A stretch of 64,000 nt of DNA. Source: JAAYZB01 sp035379945. GTDB lineage: Bacteria; Bacillota_I; Bacilli_A; Izemoplasmatales; Hujiaoplasmataceae. The DNA lies in the NCBI GenBank assembly GCA_035379945.1, contig DAOSWG010000003.1, positions 39,102-103,101 of the forward strand, read 5' to 3'. The notes beneath the pieces are model-generated. The model was not told where the DNA came from. It did not search any database and was given only the letters and a program-made list of their open reading frames with translations. Of the stretch, positions 8,341 to 16,812 are shown in pieces (the stretch's first letter is position 1; each line of letters opens with the position of its first letter). Both the position numbers and the translations under genes were made by a program.

Positions 8341-8451
8341 TTTATCCCCTTTTCAATTTATATATGGCGTTTTAATTATATCAGTAACCAACGCAAAATA
8401 AAAGAGTATCCGCTTTTTACATCCATTTTTAGCCATATTGATTAACTGAAT

Positions 8452-8486
8452 AAAGAAAAGCGTCGCACAAAGCGACGCTTGTTTTT
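8452..8486 (-). terminator. terminator of the opp operon
   Basis: The stem GCGTCGC/GCGACGC, with loop ACAAA, is followed on the minus strand by TTTTCTTT. It lies 20 bp after the last small gene of the opp operon. Confidence 0.85.
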
Positions 8487-8505
8487 ATAACTATTTTAAT
8501 CCTTT

Positions 8506-8694
8506 TTACGTAAAAATCAGAAGCAAAACTCCGAAAACAACTGCTAGGATCAGAATTAAAACCGGGAAAAACACCAAGAAGGCAGCGATGATCATAGCTT
8601 TTACATCATTTTTTTCCGGAGGCGTTTCCTGAAGATTTTTAAGCGCCTGCGCTTTTTTTCTTTCCTTCTCTTCCTTAGTTTCCCGATAACGCAT
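8506..8694 (-). CDS. small single-pass membrane protein at the end of the opp operon
   Basis: This 62-residue protein has a highly charged N-terminal half (RETKEEKERKKAQALKNL) and a C-terminal transmembrane segment (AAFLVFFPVLILILAVVF). It starts one base after the oppF stop, with AAAGGA within the oppF end as ribosome site, and is followed by the operon terminator, so it is very likely expressed with the transporter. I do not recognise a family. It could be an accessory subunit that stabilises or tethers the transporter, but this is inference from position only. Confidence 0.65.
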   Translation of the reverse strand: MRYRETKEEKERKKAQALKNLQETPPEKNDVKAMIIAAFLVFFPVLILILAVVFGVLLLIFT

Positions 8695-8695
8695 A

Positions 8696-10258
8696 TTACT
8701 TCATATCCTTTGTCTTCTCATAATAATGGCAAGCGACGAAATGTCCGGGCAGAACTTCTTTGTATTCCGGAACCAGCTGGGCGCATTTTTCGGTAGCGAG
8801 CGGGCATCTTGTTCTGAACTTGCATCCGGATGGTGGGAAGATATTCGAAGGAATGTCACCTTCTAGAATGATTCTTTCCGGCTGAACCTCGTCGGTCGTG
8901 GGAATAGCGGACATCAAAGCTTTTGTATATGGATGGAGCGGATTCTGATAGATTTCATCAGATGGTCCGAGTTCGACCATGGTTCCCAGATACATGACTC
9001 CGATACGATCGCTGATATGTTTGATGACGCTTAAGTCATGGGAAATAAACAGATAAGTAAGATTCTCTTTTTCTTTTAATTCCGCCAACAAGTTGATGAT
9101 TTGGGATTGGATGGAAACGTCAAGGGCGCTGACGGCTTCGTCGCAAACGATGAATTCGGGATCCAGGGCCAAAGCTCTGGCGATTCCAACACGTTGTCTC
9201 TGACCGCCGGAAAATTGGTGCGGATAACGGTGAAGCATATAATGCGCCACGCCGCATTTTTCCATGGTTTGGAGGACATAATCTTCCAGTTCTTTTGATC
9301 CTCTCTTGTAAAGACCGTGTTCCGCGACGGCTTCGCCGATGATCTGGCCGATTGTCATGCGGGAGTCCAAAGATGAATATGGATCCTGGAAAATCACCTG
9401 CAGTTTCCTTCTCAGCATGCGCATATCTTCATAACTGAGTTTATTCAAAATGATTCCTGATTCCTTGTACCAATCCAGTTTGGCTTGGAATTCCGGTTTC
9501 ATAGCATAATCGTTGATCGCAACCAGGTTTTTACCATGGAAGCTGTTGACCTTCTCGAAAGTGGCAATGATTTCCGGAGTGAAATAACTGGCGTATTTTC
9601 CGTTTAGTCCGTCGATGACATCGCGGTAATGCTTGGCAAATTCCACAGTTTTCTTTAGAAGTTCTTTGATCTCTTCAATGTTTTGGCACAAAATCAGACT
9701 GCCAACCAAATGGGAAGATTCTCTCAGATAGCGAGATGACTGTTTCTTGTAGTCAAAAGACTTTTGCCTTAAAAGCGCAATCTTATGTGCCAAATCTGCT
9801 TGTTTGCTTTCCAGTTTCTTTTTTTCCTGTTCTTGAAGCGGAGATTTTAACTGTTTGTCAATCTGTAATAATTCCGCATCAAAAGCTGGAATCTTGCTGT
9901 CGACTTCCTTGCTAAGATAAAAGTAATGTTTGGCTTTTTGCTGATTGTACGGCAATTTGTCAACCATCGTTTCGACATATTTCAACGATGTTTCGCCGAC
10001 CAAATCGCCATAATAGGTTACGCTGCCGCTTGTCGGCTCGTAAAGTTGCAGGATAGTGCGTCCCAAGGTGGATTTCCCGCAGCCGGATTCACCGACCAAA
10101 CCAAAGGTTTCTCCCTTGTAGATGGTCAGATTAATATCTTCGACAGCACGAATATATATTTGGTTGCGGTTCATGAAAGTGTTTTTCTTCAATGGGAAAT
10201 ATTTTTTCAGATCCTTTACCTGAATCAAAGGCTCCCTATTCTTCGCTGTGTTTCCCAC
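8696..10258 (-). CDS. oppF: oligopeptide ABC transporter ATPase OppF with large helical insert
   Basis: One of the two ATPases that power Opp. It has 520 residues, while OppF proteins are usually about 310-330. Walker A GESGCGKST is at 56-64, the Q-loop at 291 (VIFQDPYSSLDSR), the signature FSGGQRQR at about 349 and Walker B FIVCDEAVSALD at about 369-380. The C-terminal oligopeptide/dipeptide domain is present with its Cys residues (CKFRTRCPLATEKC). The extra length is a block at about 86-276 between Walker A and the Q-loop, rich in Lys, Glu and Gln and predicted helical. Mollicute OppF proteins are also known to be enlarged by insertions. The start is a GTG with AGGTG 7 bases upstream, inside the end of oppD (23-bp overlap). 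Confidence 0.93.
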   Translation of the reverse strand: MGNTAKNREPLIQVKDLKKYFPLKKNTFMNRNQIYIRAVEDINLTIYKGETFGLVGESGCGKSTLGRTILQLYEPTSGSVTYYGDLVGETSLKYVETMVDKLPYNQQKAKHYFYLSKEVDSKIPAFDAELLQIDKQLKSPLQEQEKKKLESKQADLAHKIALLRQKSFDYKKQSSRYLRESSHLVGSLILCQNIEEIKELLKKTVEFAKHYRDVIDGLNGKYASYFTPEIIATFEKVNSFHGKNLVAINDYAMKPEFQAKLDWYKESGIILNKLSYEDMRMLRRKLQVIFQDPYSSLDSRMTIGQIIGEAVAEHGLYKRGSKELEDYVLQTMEKCGVAHYMLHRYPHQFSGGQRQRVGIARALALDPEFIVCDEAVSALDVSIQSQIINLLAELKEKENLTYLFISHDLSVIKHISDRIGVMYLGTMVELGPSDEIYQNPLHPYTKALMSAIPTTDEVQPERIILEGDIPSNIFPPSGCKFRTRCPLATEKCAQLVPEYKEVLPGHFVACHYYEKTKDMK

Positions 10259-11243
10259 TTCTTCGCACCTCGCTTTCCGGGTAAAAACACCTTACGCCAT
10301 GTCCCGGTTCCACTTCGATGGTCTCCGGTTCCTGGTTATGGCATTTTTCCGTTGCATACTTGCATCTTGGTGAAAACTTGCAACCAACCGGCAAATCCAG
10401 CGGATGTGGAACAGATCCAGGAATGACATCCAGTTTTCTGTTTTTGTCATCGCTTAAGCGCGGTATCGAACGCATGAGTCCTTCTGTGTAAGGATGCATG
10501 TATTTTGATGTCATACCGAAAATAACCTTTGCAGGTGCGTTTTCTACAACTTGGCCGCAGTACATGACGACAACATCATCAGCCATTTCATTGATGACGC
10601 CTAGGTCATGGGTAACAAATATGATTGATGTTCCCAACTCGCGTTTCAAATCATTCATCAAGCGCAGAATCTGGGCCTGAATTGTAACGTCCAAAGCGGT
10701 AGTAGGTTCATCGGCAATCAATAATTTCGGGCGGCAGGCTAAAGCCATAGCAATCATGACGCGCTGGCTCATGCCGCCTGAGAGCTGGAATGAATATGTA
10801 TCGGCAATCTTTTCGGGATTTGAAATCCCAACTGATCCCAATAACTGAATCGTGCGTTCGCGGGCTTGTTCCTTGTTCATGTGTTGGTGCAACATCAGAA
10901 CTTCGCCGATTTGTCTTGCGACTGTCATGACCGGATTCAAACTGGTCATCGGCTCCTGGAAAATAACCGATATTTTGTTACCACGGATTTTACGGATTTC
11001 GTCTTCGCCATATTCCGAGATTTTTTCTCCTTCAAACCATATTTCTCCTTCATGGATTTTCTGGTTTGATTCGAAAAGTTTCAGAATGCTCATGACTGTG
11101 ACGCTTTTTCCGCTTCCAGATTCGCCAACGATACCGAGAGTTTTTCCTTCGTCGACTTTTAGCGATACACCGTCAACGGCTTTTATCAAGCCTCTTTTGG
11201 TTGTGAAATAAGTATGTAGATTATTTATCTCCAATAAACTCAT
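10236..11243 (-). CDS. oppD: oligopeptide ABC transporter ATPase OppD
   Basis: The second Opp ATPase, about 335 residues and of normal length. It has Walker A GESGSGKSV, Q-loop FQEPMTSLNPVM, signature LSGGMSQRVMIAMAL, Walker B LLIADEPTTALDVT and the switch His (FVTHDLGV). The C-terminal oligopeptide-transporter tail carries its Cys cluster (CKFSPRCKYATEKC). ATG at 11243 is preferred; a GTG three codons earlier lies in the ribosome-site region. Unlike OppF it carries no insertion, so the enlargement is specific to one of the two ATPases. Confidence 0.94.
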   Translation of the reverse strand: MSLLEINNLHTYFTTKRGLIKAVDGVSLKVDEGKTLGIVGESGSGKSVTVMSILKLFESNQKIHEGEIWFEGEKISEYGEDEIRKIRGNKISVIFQEPMTSLNPVMTVARQIGEVLMLHQHMNKEQARERTIQLLGSVGISNPEKIADTYSFQLSGGMSQRVMIAMALACRPKLLIADEPTTALDVTIQAQILRLMNDLKRELGTSIIFVTHDLGVINEMADDVVVMYCGQVVENAPAKVIFGMTSKYMHPYTEGLMRSIPRLSDDKNRKLDVIPGSVPHPLDLPVGCKFSPRCKYATEKCHNQEPETIEVEPGHGVRCFYPESEVRRSGKHSEE

Positions 11244-11252
11244 ATCTCGCAC

Positions 11253-13157
11253 CTACCTTTCATTGTTCTTCGGATCCATCGCATCTCTAAGAGCGTCTCC
11301 GACCAGGTTGATGCTAAGGGCGGCAATGATAATGCATAATCCCGGCAAAACCCAACGCCACCAATATGTATCGAACACCTCGCGGTCTTGGGCTACTGTC
11401 AAAATATTACCCCAAGAAGGATTTGGCTTCTGAACGCCAAAGCCCAAGAACGATAGACCTGCTTCGGTAAGCAGCGATCCGGCATATCCCAATGTCAAGT
11501 TAACAAGCACCAAACTGTTAACAGCAGGGAAAATATGTCTCCAAATGATATGTTTCTTTTTGATACCCAAAGCTCTTGAAGCCAAAACGTAATCCCTTTC
11601 TCTTTCGGACAGGATTTGTCCTCGGATAAGCCTGGCCAACCCTGTCCATGACAAAACGCCAAGGACAATCATTATCATTAGAATTCTGGTTATTTCGCTC
11701 GTGTCAACCGTGGCATTAAGCAACAAATAAGATAGGGTGATGGCAAATGGCAGGAACGGGAAGGAAGAAACAATCTCCGTGAAACGCATCAGAATATTAT
11801 CGACCCATCCGCCGAAGAATCCAGAAACCATTCCGATGACAGTACCGATAACAACTGATATAATAACAGCTACGGCACCGACAGTCATGGTTATTTTACC
11901 GCCATGGATCAGTTGCAACACGAAGTCTCTTCCGGACTCATCTGTTCCCAGCAAGAAGCCTTTAAGACCCCAAGTCTCAATATTACCATCGTCGGTGACT
12001 AAATAGTTTTGGTAAGCATTGACGAATATTTCCGAAACGTTTCCGTCAATGTCATCAGGTAAATTCAATTGGTTGAGATCGTTGTTTCCCCAAGTGTACA
12101 CATATCCGTCATTGGTTAAAACCACGATGTTTTCATATCCGGCTTGAATGTCCTTGACATTTGTTCTGGCTCCGTCAGGAACATATTGTACGATTTCTCC
12201 GGAAAGATTGACTACATCAATCAATTGTCTGCTGGTGCTTCCCCAGTCATATAAGTTGCCGTCTGAATCTATGGCAAAACAGTTTTCTTCCGTCAAGGCA
12301 ACTTTTGTGACGAAAACAGATCCGTCTGTCAATTCCACAGGAACGCTGGTTTTTACTTCAGAAGCGGTACCGACGATCCTTATGGTTCCGTCTTCAAGCA
12401 AAATAATCAAGTTATTGTTGTTCGCAACGGCTTGAACGGCTTTGATTGGATTTCCCAAAGTATCGGTATAAATATAAGGAGATCGTCTCATCGGTTGTCC
12501 GACAATGTTCGTTCCGACGCCCCATACATAAACAGCACCGGATTCTGTAATAGCAATTGTACGATCATATCCGCCTTCAAGGCTAACAATCGGATCGGCA
12601 AGCAATGCCTCGGCATACCTGTCGTCGATCTGGGCCTGTTGCATATGATTATAACCCCACAAATATACGTTTCCTTGATCGTCGATGCACATCAAGTGCC
12701 TCGTACCGGCCGATATCTGAACGATGTTGGCGTTTTGAACGGCTTCTGGGATTACCTTAATATCATAAATATTGGATCCCCAAACAAATACGTTCCCTTC
12801 TTCTGACAAACCGATGGAAAAGGCTACGCCGGAGTCGATTGATACTACTCCTTCTTTTTCCAATTCCTTCGGATAACTCAGGTAACTGTAGTTTGGCGGG
12901 AGATTCGTATGAAATGCGCTACTGCGATACAAATCCAGCGGGAAAAAGATGGCTAATCCGAATGTGAAAATCAACATCAGGATAAATCCAACTAATCCTA
13001 TTATGCCCAGTCTGTTGTGAAAAAATTTCTTTGCAATCACTCTGCCCGGGCTTTGCAATGCTTCTTCATCCAAAATACTTTTGATATTCTTTTCTGGAAC
13101 AAAGAGGCGTTTAAACATTTCGCATATTGATTTCCATATTTTCTTCAATGTTTTCAT
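11253..13157 (-). CDS. oppC: peptide ABC transporter permease OppC with inserted RCC1-like beta-propeller
   Basis: This is the OppC permease subunit, but with 634 residues rather than about 300. Residues 1-70 are the cytoplasmic N-terminus and first membrane helix. At about 404 the usual sequence resumes (GTDESGRDFVLQLIHG), followed by five membrane helices and the EAA-like loop (SERERDYVLASRALG). Between them, about residues 104-400 form seven repeats of the RCC1 type, each ending near a GNVYLWG-like motif (WG or equivalent at about 127, 168, 213, 262, 306, 357, 397). This fits a seven-blade propeller in the extracytoplasmic loop after helix 1. It could contact the binding protein OppA, peptides or the surface. 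The gene sits in order between oppB and oppD. Confidence 0.92.
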   Translation of the reverse strand: MKTLKKIWKSICEMFKRLFVPEKNIKSILDEEALQSPGRVIAKKFFHNRLGIIGLVGFILMLIFTFGLAIFFPLDLYRSSAFHTNLPPNYSYLSYPKELEKEGVVSIDSGVAFSIGLSEEGNVFVWGSNIYDIKVIPEAVQNANIVQISAGTRHLMCIDDQGNVYLWGYNHMQQAQIDDRYAEALLADPIVSLEGGYDRTIAITESGAVYVWGVGTNIVGQPMRRSPYIYTDTLGNPIKAVQAVANNNNLIILLEDGTIRIVGTASEVKTSVPVELTDGSVFVTKVALTEENCFAIDSDGNLYDWGSTSRQLIDVVNLSGEIVQYVPDGARTNVKDIQAGYENIVVLTNDGYVYTWGNNDLNQLNLPDDIDGNVSEIFVNAYQNYLVTDDGNIETWGLKGFLLGTDESGRDFVLQLIHGGKITMTVGAVAVIISVVIGTVIGMVSGFFGGWVDNILMRFTEIVSSFPFLPFAITLSYLLLNATVDTSEITRILMIMIVLGVLSWTGLARLIRGQILSERERDYVLASRALGIKKKHIIWRHIFPAVNSLVLVNLTLGYAGSLLTEAGLSFLGFGVQKPNPSWGNILTVAQDREVFDTYWWRWVLPGLCIIIAALSINLVGDALRDAMDPKNNER

Positions 13158-13171
13158 CCGTTTATCCCCCT

Positions 13172-14146
13172 CTACTCCAACTTGACGCGCGGGTCAACCA
13201 ACGCGTAACTGATATCCATGATAATGTTGGCCAGAAGAGACAGAAGAGCATAAAACATATCCAAAATAAGGACAACATTGTAGTCTTTGTTGTTCAATGC
13301 TTTGATCAAGACGGTACCGATGCCGTTCCATACGAAGATTTGCTCAGTAATGGCTGAGCCTGAAAATAGTCCGACAACGGAATAAGACATGATCGTGACA
13401 ACAGGAATCAATGCATTTCTAAAGGCATGTGTATAAATGACTACTTTTTGCGACAAGCCTTTTGATCTGGCTGTTCTGATATAGTCTTTGCTTAAGGCTT
13501 CTAATACAGAGCCTCTCACGTAGCGAATTGTCCCAGCTAAAGCTCCGATCGTCAAAGTAACAACGGGGAGGAATAGGTATTTTAAATAAGATACATAATA
13601 CTCTGGCGTACCGGGTGATTCATAAGGCATACCGCCGGAGGGGAACCAACCTAAACGCAAAGAAAATATATAAATCAGAGTCAATCCGATAAAAAAGGTG
13701 GGCATTGACATTCCAATCAATGAAAAAACTTGCCAGCCATGGTCAGAAAAAGAATCCTTTTTGACAGCTGTCTTAATTCCAACAGGAATAGAAATTGCAA
13801 AAGCAATGACTATTGAAAATACGTTAATCAGAACCGAATTAAGTAAAGGTCTGCTGATAACATCCTTAACATCAGTCATCCAATAGGTTGAATAGCCGAA
13901 ATTACCCGTTATCATATTTCCCATCCAAATAAAGTATTGGATATACAGGGGCTTATCATAACCTAGTCGGATATACCAAGAATCATATAGTGTTTGATAA
14001 ATATCAGGATCTCTGATTGCACCGGGCGGAATCATATACTTAATAGGGTCACCAGGCATCAATTTCATAATCACAAACAGCATGACTGAGATTATGAGAA
14101 CGACCGGGATAAGAGATACCAGCCTCCGCCCCATGAATTTAAGCAT
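13172..14146 (-). CDS. oppB: oligopeptide ABC transporter permease OppB
   Basis: A 324-residue membrane protein of the binding-protein-dependent permease family with six helices. It begins MLKFMGRRLVSLIPVV, has the MPGDP motif typical of OppB/DppB, and the cytoplasmic coupling loop SVLEALSKDYIRTARSKGLS. It forms the translocation channel with OppC. The AAGGAG ribosome site is 6 bases from the ATG. It follows oppA after a 106-bp gap containing a hairpin that probably reduces read-through. No insertion is seen here. Confidence 0.95.
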   Translation of the reverse strand: MLKFMGRRLVSLIPVVLIISVMLFVIMKLMPGDPIKYMIPPGAIRDPDIYQTLYDSWYIRLGYDKPLYIQYFIWMGNMITGNFGYSTYWMTDVKDVISRPLLNSVLINVFSIVIAFAISIPVGIKTAVKKDSFSDHGWQVFSLIGMSMPTFFIGLTLIYIFSLRLGWFPSGGMPYESPGTPEYYVSYLKYLFLPVVTLTIGALAGTIRYVRGSVLEALSKDYIRTARSKGLSQKVVIYTHAFRNALIPVVTIMSYSVVGLFSGSAITEQIFVWNGIGTVLIKALNNKDYNVVLILDMFYALLSLLANIIMDISYALVDPRVKLE

Positions 14147-14164
14147 TATTTTCTCCTTTTCCGA

Positions 14165-14195
14165 AAAGGAAGGAGAGTACCAAGAGCTACTCTCC
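14165..14195 (-). terminator. attenuating hairpin between oppA and oppB
   Basis: GGAGAGTA pairs with TACTCTCC, and on the minus strand the stem is followed by TTCCTTTTC. It looks like a leaky terminator that would leave oppA mRNA in excess over the permease genes, common for binding-protein operons. Confidence 0.65.
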
Positions 14196-14252
14196 CCTTT
14201 TCTTGTTAATAGAATTTCAAATTATTCAGAATCTGTATGGCTATTGTTATTC

Positions 14253-16106
14253 TCAGTCACCAAAGTACATCGTGTAGATAGCCTGTGTCCAATCGAAGAA
14301 CGGTGTTGTTTCTACTCCATGAAGGTTAGAATCATAGACATCATAATACTGATTGGAATACAGAGGAACGTTCGGAATAAGTTCATTCCACAAAGCCTGA
14401 TATTGTCTCCACAAGCCGAGGTAAGTTTCATTGTCTCCAGGTTCGGTTTCTCTCATAGCAACAATCAGAGCGTCGAGATCTTCATTGTCCATTCCTTGGC
14501 TGTTGATCCAGGTGTTAAGGAAGTCTGAATGCCAGCTGTAATATGGATCGTAAGTGGTTCCAAAGTTGGTAGCAAGGTTGAACAAGCAGTAAGTTCTGTC
14601 TTCTCCAAGATCGAAGCCAAAGTAATAGTGGTCAAGAAGTGTGTCGAATGTGCCGATCGTGATCGTGTATTCTGCACCAATCAGAGGCATATTGACCATG
14701 AATTTGTCGCGGAGTGATGTGGTAACGGTATTGTTTTCAGTACCGAAATGTTTAATTACCAAACGATCGCCAGAGGCGTTGTATCTGTAGTATGCATTGT
14801 CGGAAGTAGCTTTCGTAGCATCCCACAAAGTTGTACCATCAGATTCATATTTCCATTCTGTCTGATCAAGAAGAGCATTGGCTGCACTGATGCTGAAGTC
14901 ATAGGTATTGAGGTTGTCTTCTACCCATTCTTCGCTATCCTGATACATCCATTGTGCCAATCCGTATTCGCTGTAAACGATCGAGCCGTATCCACCGAGA
15001 ACCTGGTCAACAACATATTGACGGTCGGTGATATAAGCAATAGCCTGACGGACTTTTTCATCCTGAGTTGGGCCAAAGTCGCATGTCATGGCAAGCAAGC
15101 CATATCCATTACGGTTGTAGTAATTTGTTTCTGCAGTTGCAGCAGCTTCAGCAGCTTCGATTTTGCTTCCTTCGATAACGCCGGTGACCAAATCGATTTC
15201 ACCACTAATGACCAAGTCAACATCCAATGTCTGGTTGACTCTCTTAATGATTACGCTGTCGATTGTGGCATTGTCGCCCTTATAGTCGCCTTTGAACAGA
15301 GGATCAAGTTCAAGGGTTACGACTTGGTTAACAAAGCTGACAAATTTGTATGGTCCAGCTGTTACAGTCGGATAGTAACGATAGCCGTCTACGTCAACGA
15401 TGTTCGCGATTTTCAAGAATCCATAATACAATGTCGAACCAGTTTCGTCTGAATCGATGTAGCAGGATCCCATTGCGAGTTCATGCATTGGCATTGGTCC
15501 ATAAGACACATAAGCGGTCTCATAGAAATAAGGAAGCTCGGCAGCGTCGATTGTCAATGAGAATGTGTATTCATCGATCAGTTTGACACCTTCGAAGTAA
15601 ATGCCTTCCGATGTTGATCCTTCTGGATCGTTGTAAGCAGAATAACCAAGCAAGCCTTCGCCTGAGGTTGTGTCAGCTCCGCCAACTTCTCTCCAGTCGG
15701 CTGATGCGGTGAACAGAACAGAGAACACGAAATCTTCAGCAGTAATCTGTACGCCATCGGACCAATACAAGTCATCATAAATCGTGAATGTATAGGTTTT
15801 ATTTCCGTCATCATCCGTGGATGTTGCGAGATTGCTAACTACTGTGTCATTGATGACGATTTCGCCAGCAGGTGTGACAGCGTATGTCGCATAGCCATAA
15901 ATCAAGCTTCTAACATAGTTGTCATATGAGCTGTTACCGAAACCTGACATGAATTCGCCATTCATTTCAGGAACACCAACAACGAGTTGCTGTGGTTGAC
16001 GCTCTGTTGTTGTAGTTGTTGTTTCTTCTCCGGCGGTTGTTGTGCCGCAAGCGAACAATGTTACAACAAGCATTAATGAAACGATTACACTTAATACTTT
16101 TTTCAT
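14253..16106 (-). CDS. oppA: peptide-binding lipoprotein OppA (SBP family 5)
   Basis: A 617-residue extracellular solute-binding protein. It has a signal peptide with lipobox VTLFAC (lipid-modified Cys at 20), then a threonine-rich linker (AGEETTTTTTE) and a family-5 peptide-binding fold (DDLYWSDGVQITAEDFVFS, QAIAYITDRQYVVDQVLGG). It would capture peptides at the cell surface and deliver them to OppBC. It is the first gene of the operon, with a strong ribosome site (GAGGAG...AAGGA) and a good promoter. The Thr-rich linker recurs in the serine-hydrolase lipoprotein at 51.7 kb. Confidence 0.95.
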   Translation of the reverse strand: MKKVLSVIVSLMLVVTLFACGTTTAGEETTTTTTERQPQQLVVGVPEMNGEFMSGFGNSSYDNYVRSLIYGYATYAVTPAGEIVINDTVVSNLATSTDDDGNKTYTFTIYDDLYWSDGVQITAEDFVFSVLFTASADWREVGGADTTSGEGLLGYSAYNDPEGSTSEGIYFEGVKLIDEYTFSLTIDAAELPYFYETAYVSYGPMPMHELAMGSCYIDSDETGSTLYYGFLKIANIVDVDGYRYYPTVTAGPYKFVSFVNQVVTLELDPLFKGDYKGDNATIDSVIIKRVNQTLDVDLVISGEIDLVTGVIEGSKIEAAEAAATAETNYYNRNGYGLLAMTCDFGPTQDEKVRQAIAYITDRQYVVDQVLGGYGSIVYSEYGLAQWMYQDSEEWVEDNLNTYDFSISAANALLDQTEWKYESDGTTLWDATKATSDNAYYRYNASGDRLVIKHFGTENNTVTTSLRDKFMVNMPLIGAEYTITIGTFDTLLDHYYFGFDLGEDRTYCLFNLATNFGTTYDPYYSWHSDFLNTWINSQGMDNEDLDALIVAMRETEPGDNETYLGLWRQYQALWNELIPNVPLYSNQYYDVYDSNLHGVETTPFFDWTQAIYTMYFGD

Positions 16107-16153
16107 TATCCTTCTCTCCTCGTTAAAATTTTATTCTTGCCGAATATACAACA

Positions 16154-16182
16154 GTTATATATGATAGGGGTAGTAAAGTCAA
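16154..16182 (-). promoter_or_regulatory. promoter of the opp operon
   Basis: Minus strand TTGACT, 17-bp spacer, TATAAC, about 50 bp upstream of the oppA ATG. Confidence 0.7.
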
Positions 16183-16205
16183 TAACTTTATCTGAACTTT
16201 TTCTG

Positions 16206-16219
16206 TGATAACGCTTTCT
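16206..16219. promoter_or_regulatory. cre-like site upstream of the opp promoter
   Basis: TGATAACGCTTTCT agrees with 13 of 14 positions, counting N and W as matches, of the catabolite-responsive element TGWNANCGNTNWCA. It lies 24 bp upstream of the opp -35 box, so CcpA-type control of peptide uptake is plausible. Whether this organism has CcpA cannot be seen here. Confidence 0.5.
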
Positions 16220-16730
16220 TTTCAGACAAAATATGCCAGTTTTGCCCTATTTTGTGCGATTTTTGCGACTTTTAATGCGCTATTTTGAGCGCAAAAAAGC
16301 GACCAATGAAAGAAAATGATTCGCAATGCAAAATGACAATTTTTTTCTTGTGTGATGAAGATATGTGGAAAATATATAAAGAAAGAAATCATCCGTTATT
16401 TTTGTAAGATAAATCGTTATTTTTGTTTTCACATAATCGGCTTTTTTAATTAAAAATTTGGTTATATATATAATATAAGGATAGAATAACCTTAAATAAT
16501 AAGATTAAAAAAAGGTTTGTAAGCACAAATCTATTAGCTCATCTAGATTTCTTAACTTCTTTTCTATATATATTCTACCACATTTTGAGCAATAAGCGCA
16601 ATATAATAAAGGTGATTACATAGTTTTTGATGCATGTGATTTTGTGCGATCGATTATTTCTTCTTATATCGGTGTTCAAACCAATATAATTATTATTATA
16701 ATTATTTTTGTCATGTTCTATTTTTACATG

Positions 16731-16759
16731 TTTATTTGTAAGCGCTTTAATGTTATAAT
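16731..16759 (+). promoter_or_regulatory. promoter of the arc/ornithine operon
   Basis: TTTATT, a 17-bp spacer and TATAAT preceded by TGT (extended -10). The weak -35 box fits a regulated, extended -10 promoter. It lies 54 bp before the arcB start. Confidence 0.65.
16737..16750. promoter_or_regulatory. cre-like site inside the arc/ornithine promoter
   Basis: TGTAAGCGCTTTAA agrees with 13 of 14 positions of the cre consensus and fills most of the spacer between -35 and -10. Binding there would block RNA polymerase, so repression by preferred sugars is the natural reading. Confidence 0.6.
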
Positions 16760-16812
16760 TGAAACGGATTTGAAATCTTTTTTTTGTCAAAAAATACGAT
16801 CGGGGGATTAAA

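Larger units (their letters stand above)
16107..16812. other. 706-bp divergent intergenic region, oppA / arcB
   Basis: This very AT-rich region contains no convincing gene. It holds the oppA promoter, a cre-like site on each side and the arcB promoter. Several small inverted repeats lie between: GCGCT/AGCGC near 16278-16293, an AGGTTTGT/ACAAATCT stem near 16513-16532, and an overlapping AAATCTA/TAGATTT stem just after it. The last two are mutually exclusive, but no antiterminator signature such as a T-box was seen. Only a spurious low-complexity reading frame is present. Confidence 0.6.

Noticed and set aside
16140..16812. Possible T-box riboswitch for ornithine/arginine genes
   Set aside because: No T-box sequence (GGGTGG-type) and no terminator-antiterminator pair were found; only simple hairpins.
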